64,000 bases of DNA. Origin: an uncultured Bacteroidales bacterium (GTDB taxonomy: Bacteria > Bacteroidota > Bacteroidia > Bacteroidales > Bacteroidaceae). The translations under genes and the position numbers were made by a program. This document shows positions 56,204 to 64,000 of this stretch, one piece after another (the first letter of the stretch is position 1; each line of letters opens with the position of its first letter). The notes beneath the pieces were generated by a model. It did no database searches and was not told where the DNA came from. It was given only the letters and a program-made list of their open reading frames with translations. The DNA is taken from assembly GCA_902802265.1 (NCBI GenBank), contig CADCLN010000010.1, positions 1 through 64,000 of the forward strand, given 5' to 3'.

Positions 56204-56947
56204 TTATTCTGAATTTTTCTGATTCATCATCACTACCGCCAACAAAGCAGCCGTCTCGGTACGCAGTCGGGCTGCCCCTAAAGATACACTCTGAAAACCT
56301 GCAGCCTCTGCCAAGCGCACTTCTTCTACTGAAAAATCGCCCTCCGGACCTACTAGCACCAAGGCATCCTCGCCCTGCACAAGCACATCACGCAACAGCT
56401 TCTTTTCACCCAACGAAGGCTCATCATAGCAATGGCAGATAAATTTATTTTTCAAATCCTTATACCGATTTATTGAACTGACACTTTCAATAAACTGCTT
56501 GAAGCTAACCAATTCGTTCAGCACAGGTTTCTCTGCCTTCCGGCTCTGCTTCATGGCCGACACGAGAATCTTCTCGATGCGATCCATCTTGACCAAGGTG
56601 CGTAATGAAAACTGGCAACGCAGGAACGTCAGTTCGTCAAATCCTATCTCCGTCGCTTTCTCTGCAAACCACTCCGTGCGGTCGATGTTCTTCGTCGGAG
56701 CCATCGCCAAATGCAAATGCCCCTGCCAAGCCTTCTGCTGCAGATGGGTAGCCTTGATTTGGTAATGGCAATGTCTCTTGTCGGTCGATGTAATCACAGC
56801 ATCGTGGAAATTCCCCACCCCGTCAATCAGCACAATCTCATCGCCGGCTTGCAGTCGCAACACACGCATAGCATGTTGAGCCTCCTCTTCTGGCAGCTCT
56901 TGCTGATTCAGCCCATCGGGCACATAGAAATAGCGTACTTCCTTCAT
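56204..56947 (-). CDS. rsmE: 16S rRNA (uracil1498-N3)-methyltransferase
   Basis: The 247-residue SPOUT methyltransferase has an N-terminal PUA-like domain (HAMRVLRLQAGDEIVLIDG) and the knotted C-terminal domain with LVGPEGDFSVEEVRLAEAAGF and VSLGAARLRTETAAL, the SAM-binding signatures of RsmE. Its start overlaps the tsaD stop by 4 bases. Confidence 0.95.
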   Translation of the reverse strand: MKEVRYFYVPDGLNQQELPEEEAQHAMRVLRLQAGDEIVLIDGVGNFHDAVITSTDKRHCHYQIKATHLQQKAWQGHLHLAMAPTKNIDRTEWFAEKATEIGFDELTFLRCQFSLRTLVKMDRIEKILVSAMKQSRKAEKPVLNELVSFKQFIESVSSINRYKDLKNKFICHCYDEPSLGEKKLLRDVLVQGEDALVLVGPEGDFSVEEVRLAEAAGFQSVSLGAARLRTETAALLAVVMMNQKNSE

Positions 56948-57954
56948 GCCATCCGTGCGTAGGCCGGCAAATCTATGCTGGCAAAGTCCTTATCTAAATA
57001 TTTGAAATAACCTGTGATGCCTATCATGGCAGCATTGTCGGTCGTGTAGCTGAACTTCGGAATGAAGATGGTCCAGTGATACCGCCAAGCATGATCCCGA
57101 AAGGCATTTCTCAGCCCTGTATTGGCGCTGACACCACCTGCCACAGCCACTTGCCGTATGCCTGTATCTTTCACCGCCAAACGTAGCTTCTTCATCAGAA
57201 TATCCACCACAGTCTTCTCTAACGATGCCGCCAGGTCAGCCTTGTGATGTTCCACAAAGTCGGGGTCATCCTGTTGCCAGTCCTGCAGGTGATAAAGAAA
57301 CGACGTCTTCAGCCCCGAGAAACTGTAGTCGTAACCTTTGATATTGGGCTTGCTAAATTCAAAAGCATCGGGATTGCCCTCGCGAGCCAATTTGTCGATG
57401 ATGGGACCACCAGGATAACCCAACCCCATCACCTTCGCACATTTATCTATGCATTCTCCCGCCGCGTCGTCGATGGTTGCCCCGATAATCTCCATATCCT
57501 TGTAGCTATTCACCCTCACAATCTGGCTGTTTCCACCGCTTACGAGCAGACATAAAAACGGGAATGTAGGCTGACGATGGTCTTCATCTTTTTCTTTAAT
57601 AAAATGTGCTAACACATGACCCTGAAGATGGTTAACATCAATCATGGGAACGCCCAAACTACGAGCAAACCCTTTGGCAAAACTCACACCCACCAACAGC
57701 GAACCCATCAGCCCAGGCCCACGGGTAAACGCCACGGCACCAAGGTCTTCCTTCTTGATGCCCGCCCGCCTAATGGCAGCATCCACCACGGGCACAATGT
57801 TCTGCTGGTGCGCACGGCTTGCCAATTCAGGAACAACCCCGCCATACTCCTCATGCACAGCCTGACTCGCCGTCACATTGCTCAGCAGGATGTCGTCCTG
57901 CAACACCGCCGCGCTGGTGTCGTCACAGCTGCTTTCTATCGCTAAAATATACAT
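56944..57954 (-). CDS. tsaD: tRNA N6-adenosine threonylcarbamoyltransferase
   Basis: Start at ATG 57954 gives MYILAIESSCDDTSAAVL, the standard N-terminus; an in-frame ATG 13 codons upstream is not expected. The 336-residue protein has the metal-binding VNHLQGHVLAHF (HxxxH), LLVSGGNSQIV and AVAGGVSANTGLR. With TsaB/C/E (not in the window) it makes t6A37 in ANN-decoding tRNAs. It is 35 bases after map and overlaps rsmE. Confidence 0.97.
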   Translation of the reverse strand: MYILAIESSCDDTSAAVLQDDILLSNVTASQAVHEEYGGVVPELASRAHQQNIVPVVDAAIRRAGIKKEDLGAVAFTRGPGLMGSLLVGVSFAKGFARSLGVPMIDVNHLQGHVLAHFIKEKDEDHRQPTFPFLCLLVSGGNSQIVRVNSYKDMEIIGATIDDAAGECIDKCAKVMGLGYPGGPIIDKLAREGNPDAFEFSKPNIKGYDYSFSGLKTSFLYHLQDWQQDDPDFVEHHKADLAASLEKTVVDILMKKLRLAVKDTGIRQVAVAGGVSANTGLRNAFRDHAWRYHWTIFIPKFSYTTDNAAMIGITGYFKYLDKDFASIDLPAYARMA

Positions 57955-57989
57955 AGTCTTCTCTTGTTTACAAATTCCTGTTTCCTCGC

Positions 57990-58856
57990 TCACCAGCTCA
58001 AAACCTCAACACCCTCGTCTGTCATCACAAACGTATGTTCCCATTGTGCACTCGGCAACTCATCTTCAGAGACAACAGTCCATCCATCATCCTCATCCAC
58101 AAACACATGCCAATCTCCCATATTTACCATCGGTTCAATGGTAAAGACCATGCCTGGCACCAACAGCATACCGCTACCTTTCTTGCCATAATGCTCCACA
58201 TCGGGCTCTTCATGGAAGGCGTTGCCCGTGCCGTGACCACAAAGGTCACGCACAATCGTAAACCCATTCCTATGAGCATGCTTGGCGATGGCATTACCGA
58301 TATCCCCCACAAAACAATAGGGTTTGGCAGTCTCCTGCCCAATCTTCAGACACTCCCACGCTACATCCACCAGCTTCTGCTTCTCAGGCGTCGTCTCACC
58401 TATAACAAACATCCGACTGGCATCCGCAAAATAGCCGTCCAGAATCGTCGTGCAATCCACATTGATGATGTCGCCTTCTTCCAGAATTTCGTCCTCGTTG
58501 GGAATACCATGGCACACCACCTCGTTAATGCTCGTGCAGCAACTTTTCGGAAAGCCCTCATAACCCAGACAGGCTGGCGTAGCATGATGGTCCATCGTGT
58601 ATTGATAGACAAGTTCGTCAATCTCCAAAGTTGACATCCCCGCCTTGATATTGCTCGCCACGGCGTCGAGCACACCCGTATTCACTACTCCGGCTGCACG
58701 AATACCTTCAATCTGCTCCTGTGTCTTGATCAATTCACGTGTAGGCACCAAATGCCCCTTGTTCTGCAAAGCCAGAATGCGGCGGTCCATCTCCGTGAAG
58801 GGTGCACCGGCAGGCACATGCCAATTCCTTTTGCACTTCTTTTTATAAAAACGCAT
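57990..58856 (-). CDS. map: Type I methionine aminopeptidase with basic N-terminal extension
   Basis: From ATG 58856 the protein has 288 residues. Metal ligands are in order: INVDCTTILDGYFADAS (two Asp), CGHGTGNAFHEEP (His), VFTIEPMV (Glu) and QWEHTFVMT (Glu). About 35 residues of basic sequence (RFYKKKCKRNWHVPAG) precede the usual start of the catalytic domain. A -7 element at 58877-58884 would put the transcript start near 58871, so the ATG at 58868 would have almost no leader. Confidence 0.95.
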   Translation of the reverse strand: MRFYKKKCKRNWHVPAGAPFTEMDRRILALQNKGHLVPTRELIKTQEQIEGIRAAGVVNTGVLDAVASNIKAGMSTLEIDELVYQYTMDHHATPACLGYEGFPKSCCTSINEVVCHGIPNEDEILEEGDIINVDCTTILDGYFADASRMFVIGETTPEKQKLVDVAWECLKIGQETAKPYCFVGDIGNAIAKHAHRNGFTIVRDLCGHGTGNAFHEEPDVEHYGKKGSGMLLVPGMVFTIEPMVNMGDWHVFVDEDDGWTVVSEDELPSAQWEHTFVMTDEGVEVLSW

Positions 58857-58876
58857 ACAAAAATACAATTTTCTTG

Positions 58877-58884
58877 CAAAGTTA
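58877..58884 (-). promoter_or_regulatory. -7 promoter element for map-tsaD-rsmE
   Basis: Minus-strand TAACTTTG followed by CAAG, matching TAnnTTTG, about 20 bases before the map ATG at 58856. Confidence 0.5.
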
Positions 58885-58927
58885 CGTCTTTTTTCGGGTT
58901 TTGTGCGGTTATTTGAAATGAAACTGC

Positions 58928-58935
58928 TACTTTTG
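58928..58935 (+). promoter_or_regulatory. -7 promoter element for the lipoprotein gene at 59032
   Basis: TACTTTTG followed by CAAC. It is divergent from the map promoter. The nearest TTTG upstream (58900-58903) is 24 bases away, longer than usual. Confidence 0.45.
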
Positions 58936-59031
58936 CAACAAATTTAACACGAATTACACGATTTTTTTCACATGAACCCTTAGCTCGGTGAAGTCAACCA
59001 TACCACTAACTAAATTTTTCAAACACCCAAT

Positions 59032-59604
59032 ATGAAAAAAACACTTATTTACCTCCTCGCAGCTGCAACAATCACAACAACCAGCTGCAAACAAACAAAA
59101 AAAGCACCCGTACCTGAACGAGTGGTCGAAACCATCGACGAAGAAACCGGCATCAGCAGCCTCCGTGAACTCCACATCAACGACAGCGTCACAGTGGCAA
59201 ACAAGACCTACACCTACCAGTTCGACTTCACCCCTACAGAAGCCGTAGTACGCAACCCACAGGGCGACGACTACTACGACAATCAGGTATCCCTCGCCAT
59301 CCGTCAAGGCAACCACGAAGTCCTCAACCGCATCTTCACAAAGGCAGACTTCAAGGCTCTGGTACCCAGCGAATTCCTGAACACCAGCACCCTTTGCGGC
59401 TTCACCTACGACTACACATCGGATGACTCCTCAGCCCTCTACTTCATCGCCACCGTCGGTGATGCCGACGAAACGGCAGATATGTCATTTCCCATCCGAC
59501 TGAAAATTACCCCTTCTGGCAATATTTCGATGGAAAAAGCCACCGACCTCGAAACAGAGCCTATTCGCCCAGGCATGACCCTCGACCCCACCGACGACGT
59601 GTAG
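59032..59604 (+). CDS. Lipoprotein, DUF4738-like
   Basis: The 190-residue protein has a lipoprotein signal (MKKTLIYLLAAATITTTSC, Cys at 19) followed by a charged linker and a mainly beta domain (for example NKTYTYQFDFTPTEAVV and SSALYFIATVGD). The pattern resembles DUF4738 lipoproteins of Bacteroidetes; function unknown. Confidence 0.7.
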   Translation: MKKTLIYLLAAATITTTSCKQTKKAPVPERVVETIDEETGISSLRELHINDSVTVANKTYTYQFDFTPTEAVVRNPQGDDYYDNQVSLAIRQGNHEVLNRIFTKADFKALVPSEFLNTSTLCGFTYDYTSDDSSALYFIATVGDADETADMSFPIRLKITPSGNISMEKATDLETEPIRPGMTLDPTDDV

Positions 59605-59752
59605 CTTTGAAACATTCTTGGACTCCCTGTTAAAACCCATCCTCTAAGACATCCACATCCAGTGTGGACAGATACCAGAAGGCAACACAACGTACAAAGC
59701 CGCAATCTTTCTGCAACATTTTTTCTCCCTCCTTCCCATTTCATCGGGAATT

Positions 59753-59880
59753 TTTTACCATCACATTGGTAAAACATTACCACTGCATTGGTAAAACTTT
59801 ACCACTGTATTGGTAAAACTTTACCACTGCAGTGGGACAATTTTACCGATGAAGTGGGAGAAAAATCTCAGTGTAGTGGG
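59753..59880. repeat. Tandem array 2 of 22-bp units
   Basis: Units start at 59770, 59792, 59814, 59836 and 59858. The first three share TAAAACWTTACCACTG and end TGG; the last two keep the 22-bp spacing and the GTGG end but have decayed. The consensus equals that of array 1 at 42296-42430. It sits in the 554-bp gap between the lipoprotein gene and glyA, which has no gene. Confidence 0.85.
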
Positions 59881-59993
59881 AGGACAGTCCTGCCGAACCA
59901 GGAACGTTTTCACACTTCGGCGTGAATTAATAAGAAGCTTTTTTTCACCTGTTTTACAGCAGTCGCTATCCCTGTAAAGCACAGCGGTGGAAC

Positions 59994-60068
59994 TACACAT
60001 TATTTATATATAATAGCTGCTGCGACAAAACTCAGCACTCATCACGACGAAATTACACATTATTTATA
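59994..60068. repeat. 60-bp-spaced direct repeat upstream of glyA
   Basis: TACACATTATTTATA occurs at 59994-60008 and again at 60054-60068. Both copies lie upstream of the glyA -7 element. They may be regulatory or a trace of a small duplication. Confidence 0.45.
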
Positions 60069-60099
60069 ATATATTTTTTCTCATTCCACAAAAAATACT

Positions 60100-60107
60100 T
60101 ACCTTTG
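60100..60107 (+). promoter_or_regulatory. -7 promoter element for glyA
   Basis: TACCTTTG followed by CAGC, matching TAnnTTTG, 51 bases before the glyA ATG. Confidence 0.55.
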
Positions 60108-60158
60108 CAGCGATTTTGAATGCAAACATCTAAAACTTAATAACGCAAAAACGTAAAA

Positions 60159-61439
60159 ATGGAAAGAGACAACGTCATCTTCTCGCTCATCGAGAAGGAA
60201 CATCAGCGCCAGCTCAAGGGTATCGAGCTCATCGCCAGTGAGAATTTTGTCAGCGACCAGGTCATGGAGGCCATGGGCAGCTACTGCACCAACAAGTATG
60301 CCGAGGGCTACCCTGGTCATCGCTACTACGGTGGTTGCCAGGTTGTCGATGAAATAGAACAACTCGCCATCGACCGTGCCTGTCAGCTCTTCGGAGCAGA
60401 ATATGCCAATGTGCAGCCACACTCTGGCGCACAGGCCAACGCTGCCGTACTGCTGGCTGTACTGAAGCCTGGAGACGTGTTCATGGGTTTGAACCTGGAC
60501 CACGGCGGGCACCTGAGCCACGGTTCGCTGGTCAACACGAGCGGTATCCTGTACAAGCCTGTGGGCTATAACCTAAACAAGGAGACAGGGCGTGTGGACT
60601 ATGACGAAATGGAACGCCTGGCAAAAGAACATAAGCCTAAGCTCATCATCGGCGGCGGATCAGCCTATAGTCGTGAATGGGACTACAAGCGCATGAGAGC
60701 GATTGCCGACGAAGTAGGAGCCCTGCTCATGATCGACATGGCGCACCCTGCCGGTCTTATCGCTGCGGGCTTGCTTGATAATCCTGTGAAGTATGCCCAC
60801 ATCGTGACCAGTACAACGCACAAGACCCTGCGTGGCCCACGAGGAGGATTGATACTCTTAGGCAAGGACTTCGATAACCCCTGGGGCTACACGACGCCGA
60901 AAGGTGTGGTGAAGAAGATGTCGCAGTTGCTCAACTCTGCCGTCTTCCCAGGTCAGCAGGGAGGTCCGCTGGAGCACGTCATCGCTGCCAAGGCTGTGGC
61001 TTTCGGAGAATGTCTGAAACCTGAATGGAAGCAGTATGCCCAGCAGGTGCAGAAGAATGCCAAGGTACTGGCTGAAGAACTGATGAAGCGTGGCTTCACA
61101 ATTGTATCTGGCGGCACAGACAACCACTCGATGCTGGTGGACCTGCGTGAGAAATACCCTGACCTGACTGGAAAAGTAGCTGAGAATGCACTTGTTGCAG
61201 CCGACATCACCATCAACAAGAACATGGTGCCGTTTGACACTCGCAGTGCTTTCCAGACCTCTGGTTTCCGTCTCGGCACTCCTGCCATCACGACTCGTGG
61301 CGCCAAGGAGGACCTCATGGTGCAGATTGCTGCATGGATTGAAGAAGTGCTGAATGACCCTGAAAACACATCTGTTATCGACAAGGTGCGCAGCGAGGTG
61401 AACGAAACGATGAAGGCATATCCGCTCTTTGCATGGTAA
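60159..61439 (+). CDS. glyA: Serine hydroxymethyltransferase
   Basis: The 426-residue protein is a fold-type I PLP enzyme: [54 protein letters not shown] and [15 protein letters not shown] with the PLP-binding Lys. It converts serine and tetrahydrofolate to glycine and methylene-tetrahydrofolate. Its end overlaps the rlmN start by 7 bases. Confidence 0.98.
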   Translation: MERDNVIFSLIEKEHQRQLKGIELIASENFVSDQVMEAMGSYCTNKYAEGYPGHRYYGGCQVVDEIEQLAIDRACQLFGAEYANVQPHSGAQANAAVLLAVLKPGDVFMGLNLDHGGHLSHGSLVNTSGILYKPVGYNLNKETGRVDYDEMERLAKEHKPKLIIGGGSAYSREWDYKRMRAIADEVGALLMIDMAHPAGLIAAGLLDNPVKYAHIVTSTTHKTLRGPRGGLILLGKDFDNPWGYTTPKGVVKKMSQLLNSAVFPGQQGGPLEHVIAAKAVAFGECLKPEWKQYAQQVQKNAKVLAEELMKRGFTIVSGGTDNHSMLVDLREKYPDLTGKVAENALVAADITINKNMVPFDTRSAFQTSGFRLGTPAITTRGAKEDLMVQIAAWIEEVLNDPENTSVIDKVRSEVNETMKAYPLFAW

Positions 61440-62455
61440 TAAAGCAAGCCCTTATCGGCAAAACGCTGCAGGAACTTCAGGAGATTGCACGTGCGCTTGA
61501 CATGCCGAAATTCACAGGCCGGCAGATTGCCGAGTGGATTTATCAGAAACGGGTGAAGAGCATTGCCGAGATGACCAACCTGTCGCTGCTGAACCGCGAG
61601 AAACTAGCAGAGCGCTACGAGGTGGGGGTTTCTGAGCCCATAGAGATAAAGCGCAGCCAGGACGGTACGGTGAAGTACCTCTTTCCTACGGCTGACGGCA
61701 AATTCGTTGAAACGGTGTATATTCCTGACGGTGAACGGGCTACTCTGTGTGTGAGTTGTCAGGTAGGCTGCAAGATGAACTGCTTGTTCTGTCAGACAGG
61801 CAAACAGGGATGGCAGGGAAACTTGACGGCTACTGATATTCTAAACCAGATTTTCAGCATTGAAGGGCCTGAAACGCTCACGAACATTGTTTACATGGGT
61901 CAGGGAGAACCGCTGGACAACTACGATGCCGTCATGCGCTCGCTGGAAATCCTTACGGCGAGCTACGGCTGGGCTTGGAGTCCTCGGCGCATTACGGTGT
62001 CAACGTGTGGACTGCGGAAAAACCTCAAAAGATACCTGGACGAAAGCGACTGTCACTTGGCGGTGAGTCTGCATACACCCTTGCACGAACAGCGGTTGCG
62101 GCTGATGCCGGCAGAAAAGCAGTACCCCATTGCCGACATCGTGGAGCTACTGAAGGATTATGATTGGAGCCATCAGCGACGGCTCACGTTTGAGTACACG
62201 CTGTTGAGAGGCAACGATACGCCCATGCACGCCAAGGAACTGTGTAAACTGCTGGCTGGATTGGATTGCCGAGTGAACCTCATTCGCTGGCACAAGATTC
62301 CCGATGTGGACCTGCAGCCGGCAAGCGAGGAGAGCATCATTGCTTTCGAGACATACCTGAACCGCCATGGCATTCCTACAACACTGAGGGCTTCACGTGG
62401 ACAGGACATCGAGGCTGCGTGTGGTTTACTTTCAACGAAGTTAATCAATAATTAA
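61433..62455 (+). CDS. rlmN: Dual-specificity 23S/tRNA adenine-C2 methyltransferase RlmN
   Basis: The 340-residue radical-SAM enzyme has GCKMNCLFC (CxxxCxxC 4Fe-4S site), [19 protein letters not shown] and, at the C-terminus, [16 protein letters not shown] with the second catalytic Cys. It methylates A2503 of 23S rRNA and A37 of some tRNAs. The ATG at 61433 overlaps glyA, suggesting coupling. Confidence 0.96.
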   Translation: MVIKQALIGKTLQELQEIARALDMPKFTGRQIAEWIYQKRVKSIAEMTNLSLLNREKLAERYEVGVSEPIEIKRSQDGTVKYLFPTADGKFVETVYIPDGERATLCVSCQVGCKMNCLFCQTGKQGWQGNLTATDILNQIFSIEGPETLTNIVYMGQGEPLDNYDAVMRSLEILTASYGWAWSPRRITVSTCGLRKNLKRYLDESDCHLAVSLHTPLHEQRLRLMPAEKQYPIADIVELLKDYDWSHQRRLTFEYTLLRGNDTPMHAKELCKLLAGLDCRVNLIRWHKIPDVDLQPASEESIIAFETYLNRHGIPTTLRASRGQDIEAACGLLSTKLINN

Positions 62456-62494
62456 TAAATTGAGTTACAACCCTTAAGAGGCTTGACGAAGTTT

Positions 62495-63535
62495 ATGAAG
62501 AATAAGCTAACATTTTTCTGTGTCCTCTGTCTTCTCTGCGTCGTCTGTGGCTGCTCGGGAGAAAGGCATCCGCATGGATACCGCAAACGCACGGCATCGC
62601 TGCTGACTCCGAAGTCGAGCGGTAATCCGTATGAAGTGATGACTGTGTGTGAGGATTCTGTCTGGAGTGGCTATGCAGGCAAGGCGCTGCAGACCATTCT
62701 CGACAAGCCGCTGCTGGGACTGCCACAGGTGGAGGCACAGTTCCACAAGAGTCACATCACGGAGCAACACTATAACCACATCACTCAGATTTTCAGAAAC
62801 ATTGTCCGCATCAACATTGGCCGTGAATATACCCACCCGATGATGAAGGTGGACCGAGATGTACATGCCACACCGCAACTGATTATCACCATTCAGGGAC
62901 CTGACCAAATCAGTGTGAGTCAGCACATCACCGAGCGCACCAGGGACATCACAACGCTCATCAATAGCGAGGAAATCAACACGGCTGCCAACGACTTTTA
63001 TTATGAACACAACGTGAAGTTCGCCAAAAAAGTCAGGGAGCTATTTGGCTGCGAACTCTACATCCCTGTGGACCTGAAGAAGATGAAGGTAGGCAAGGAT
63101 TTCATCTGGGCAAGCAATGACGGGTTGAGCAGCATACAGAATATCTGCATCTACAGCCTGCCCTACGTCAGTGAGAAGATGTTGACCCGTAGCCCATACA
63201 TCGCACTGAGAAACAAGGTTATGGCAGACAATATCCCTGGTGAGCATGAGGGCTCAGTAATGACCACCAACAGCGAGTTTGTATTCGTGAAGAACATCAC
63301 CGTCAGGGGTGACTTCGCCATGGAAGCAAGAGGACTGTGGGAGATGACCAAAGAGGCGATGGGTGGTCCCTTCGTAAGCCACAGTCGCATCGACACCGTC
63401 AACAACCGCATCATCACTGTGGAAGGCTTTGTCTATGCTCCTGACAAGATGAAGCGCACCATGCTGCGACGGCTGGAAGCAGCCCTTTACACTTTGGAAC
63501 TGCCCAAACCCGCAGAGAAACCCATAAACCCATAA
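62495..63535 (+). CDS. DUF4837-type lipoprotein
   Basis: The ATG at 62495 gives MKNKLTFFCVLCLLCVVCGC, a lipoprotein signal with lipobox VCGC; a TTG four codons upstream is less likely. The 346-residue product continues with KSSGNPYEVMTVCEDSVW and VRINIGREYTHPMMKVDRD, typical for DUF4837, a Bacteroidetes lipoprotein family of unknown function. It lies between rlmN and pdxA on the same strand. Confidence 0.82.
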   Translation: MKNKLTFFCVLCLLCVVCGCSGERHPHGYRKRTASLLTPKSSGNPYEVMTVCEDSVWSGYAGKALQTILDKPLLGLPQVEAQFHKSHITEQHYNHITQIFRNIVRINIGREYTHPMMKVDRDVHATPQLIITIQGPDQISVSQHITERTRDITTLINSEEINTAANDFYYEHNVKFAKKVRELFGCELYIPVDLKKMKVGKDFIWASNDGLSSIQNICIYSLPYVSEKMLTRSPYIALRNKVMADNIPGEHEGSVMTTNSEFVFVKNITVRGDFAMEARGLWEMTKEAMGGPFVSHSRIDTVNNRIITVEGFVYAPDKMKRTMLRRLEAALYTLELPKPAEKPINP

Positions 63536-63568
63536 GACCAATAAACCTCATAAAGACCCATTAACCCC

Positions 63569-64000
63569 ATGATAAGAATAGGAATCACGCACGGAGACAT
63601 CAACGGCGTCGGCTATGAAATCATTTTGAAAGCCTTTGAGGCTGAAGAGATGCTGGACATCTGCACGCCCGTCATTTACGGCAGCCCCAAGGCCGCAGCC
63701 TATCACAGGAAGGCTATCAATAGCCCCACGAACTTTGTGGTGAGAGAGAGCATCAACGACGTGGCAGACAAATGCCTGAACATGATAAATTGTTTCGGAG
63801 AGGAAGAACTCAAGATAGAATATGGCATAGTCACGCAAGAAGCAGAACAGGCTGCCTTGACTGCCCTGGACCGTGCCTTGGAGGATCTCTCTGTCGGCAA
63901 GATTGACGTGCTGGTCTGTGCTCCGTTCAGTTTTACGACATCTGCGGAAGGTTACACACAGACGGAATACATTCAGAAGAAAGTGGCTGAAGACAAACGT
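63569..64000 (+). CDS. pdxA: 4-hydroxythreonine-4-phosphate dehydrogenase, first 144 residues
   Basis: The frame starts MIRIGITHGDINGVGYEIILKAF and is open to the window edge. GDINGVGYE is the Bacteroidetes form of the PdxA GDxxGIGPE motif, and DVLVCAPFSF corresponds to the conserved VTAPI-like stretch. PdxA oxidises 4-phosphohydroxy-L-threonine in pyridoxal-phosphate synthesis. The rest lies outside the window. Confidence 0.9.
   Translation, partial: MIRIGITHGDINGVGYEIILKAFEAEEMLDICTPVIYGSPKAAAYHRKAINSPTNFVVRESINDVADKCLNMINCFGEEELKIEYGIVTQEAEQAALTALDRALEDLSVGKIDVLVCAPFSFTTSAEGYTQTEYIQKKVAEDKR

Noticed and set aside
59605-60158. Riboswitch or tRNA upstream of glyA
   Set aside because: No glycine-riboswitch-like or tRNA cloverleaf structure was seen; the gap is explained by the 22-bp array, a direct repeat and a promoter.

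Overview
The window looks like a chromosomal segment from a member of the Bacteroidales, most likely Prevotellaceae. Reasons seen in the sequence: many promoters carry the Bacteroidetes-type -7 element TAnnTTTG, several with an upstream TTTG; Shine-Dalgarno sequences are mostly lacking; the gene content includes a GH28/GH43/KduI/KDG-catabolism set, a TonB-dependent receptor, a C10 peptidase with BspA-type leucine-rich repeats, DUF4836/DUF4837/DUF4738-type lipoproteins, TamB and a PPi-dependent phosphofructokinase. No rRNA, tRNA or CRISPR array was recognised.

Positions 1-12,300 are an AT-rich accessory region that reads as a defence island. It holds a lipoprotein fragment, a Crp/Fnr regulator, and a compact five-gene minus-strand operon (8250 to 1471): a gamma-order DNA methyltransferase, a protein with two GHKL ATPase modules (an N-terminal MORC-like module and a C-terminal histidine kinase), a large receiver-like protein, a small protein with one hydrophobic segment, and a SEC-C zinc protein. 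I cannot match this operon to a named defence system; it is the best candidate for something undescribed. Divergent from it are an AlbA/Schlafen-type ATP-binding regulator and a two-gene AAA ATPase + DUF4435 pair that resembles the PARIS (AriA/AriB) anti-phage system.

Positions 12,300-21,200 return to core genes on the minus strand (dnaB, prmA, a GH25 lysozyme, PPi-PFK, KDPG aldolase, KDG kinase), with a divergent LacI-type regulator, two operator-like sites in the shared intergenic region, a nested inverted-repeat element and a gene interrupted by an in-frame TAG. Positions 21,300-32,140 run on the plus strand: a secreted putative metallopeptidase with a dockerin, a GH28 polygalacturonase, a STAS/RsbW/STAS partner-switching module, two RCK-C-containing transporters, a CcdA-like membrane protein and a secreted C10 protease. 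Positions 32,200-36,200 (minus strand) carry an exported KduI, an orphan galactitol-type PTS EIIC and a domain-swapped nucleotidase. GH28, KduI, KdgK and Eda together cover most of the route from polygalacturonate to pyruvate and glyceraldehyde-3-phosphate.

Positions 36,300-45,200 (plus strand) hold a TPR protein, ribH, a TamB-like protein lacking a normal start codon, an array of 22-bp repeats, and an 840-residue secreted repeat protein. Positions 45,300-58,860 are a long minus-strand run: mltG, a His-rich CobW GTPase, a small membrane protein, GH43, a TonB-dependent receptor, an APH-RapZ fusion, an ABC exporter with a DUF4836 lipoprotein, rsmE, tsaD and map. The last 5 kb (plus strand) carry a lipoprotein, a second 22-bp repeat array, glyA, rlmN, a DUF4837 lipoprotein and the 5' end of pdxA.
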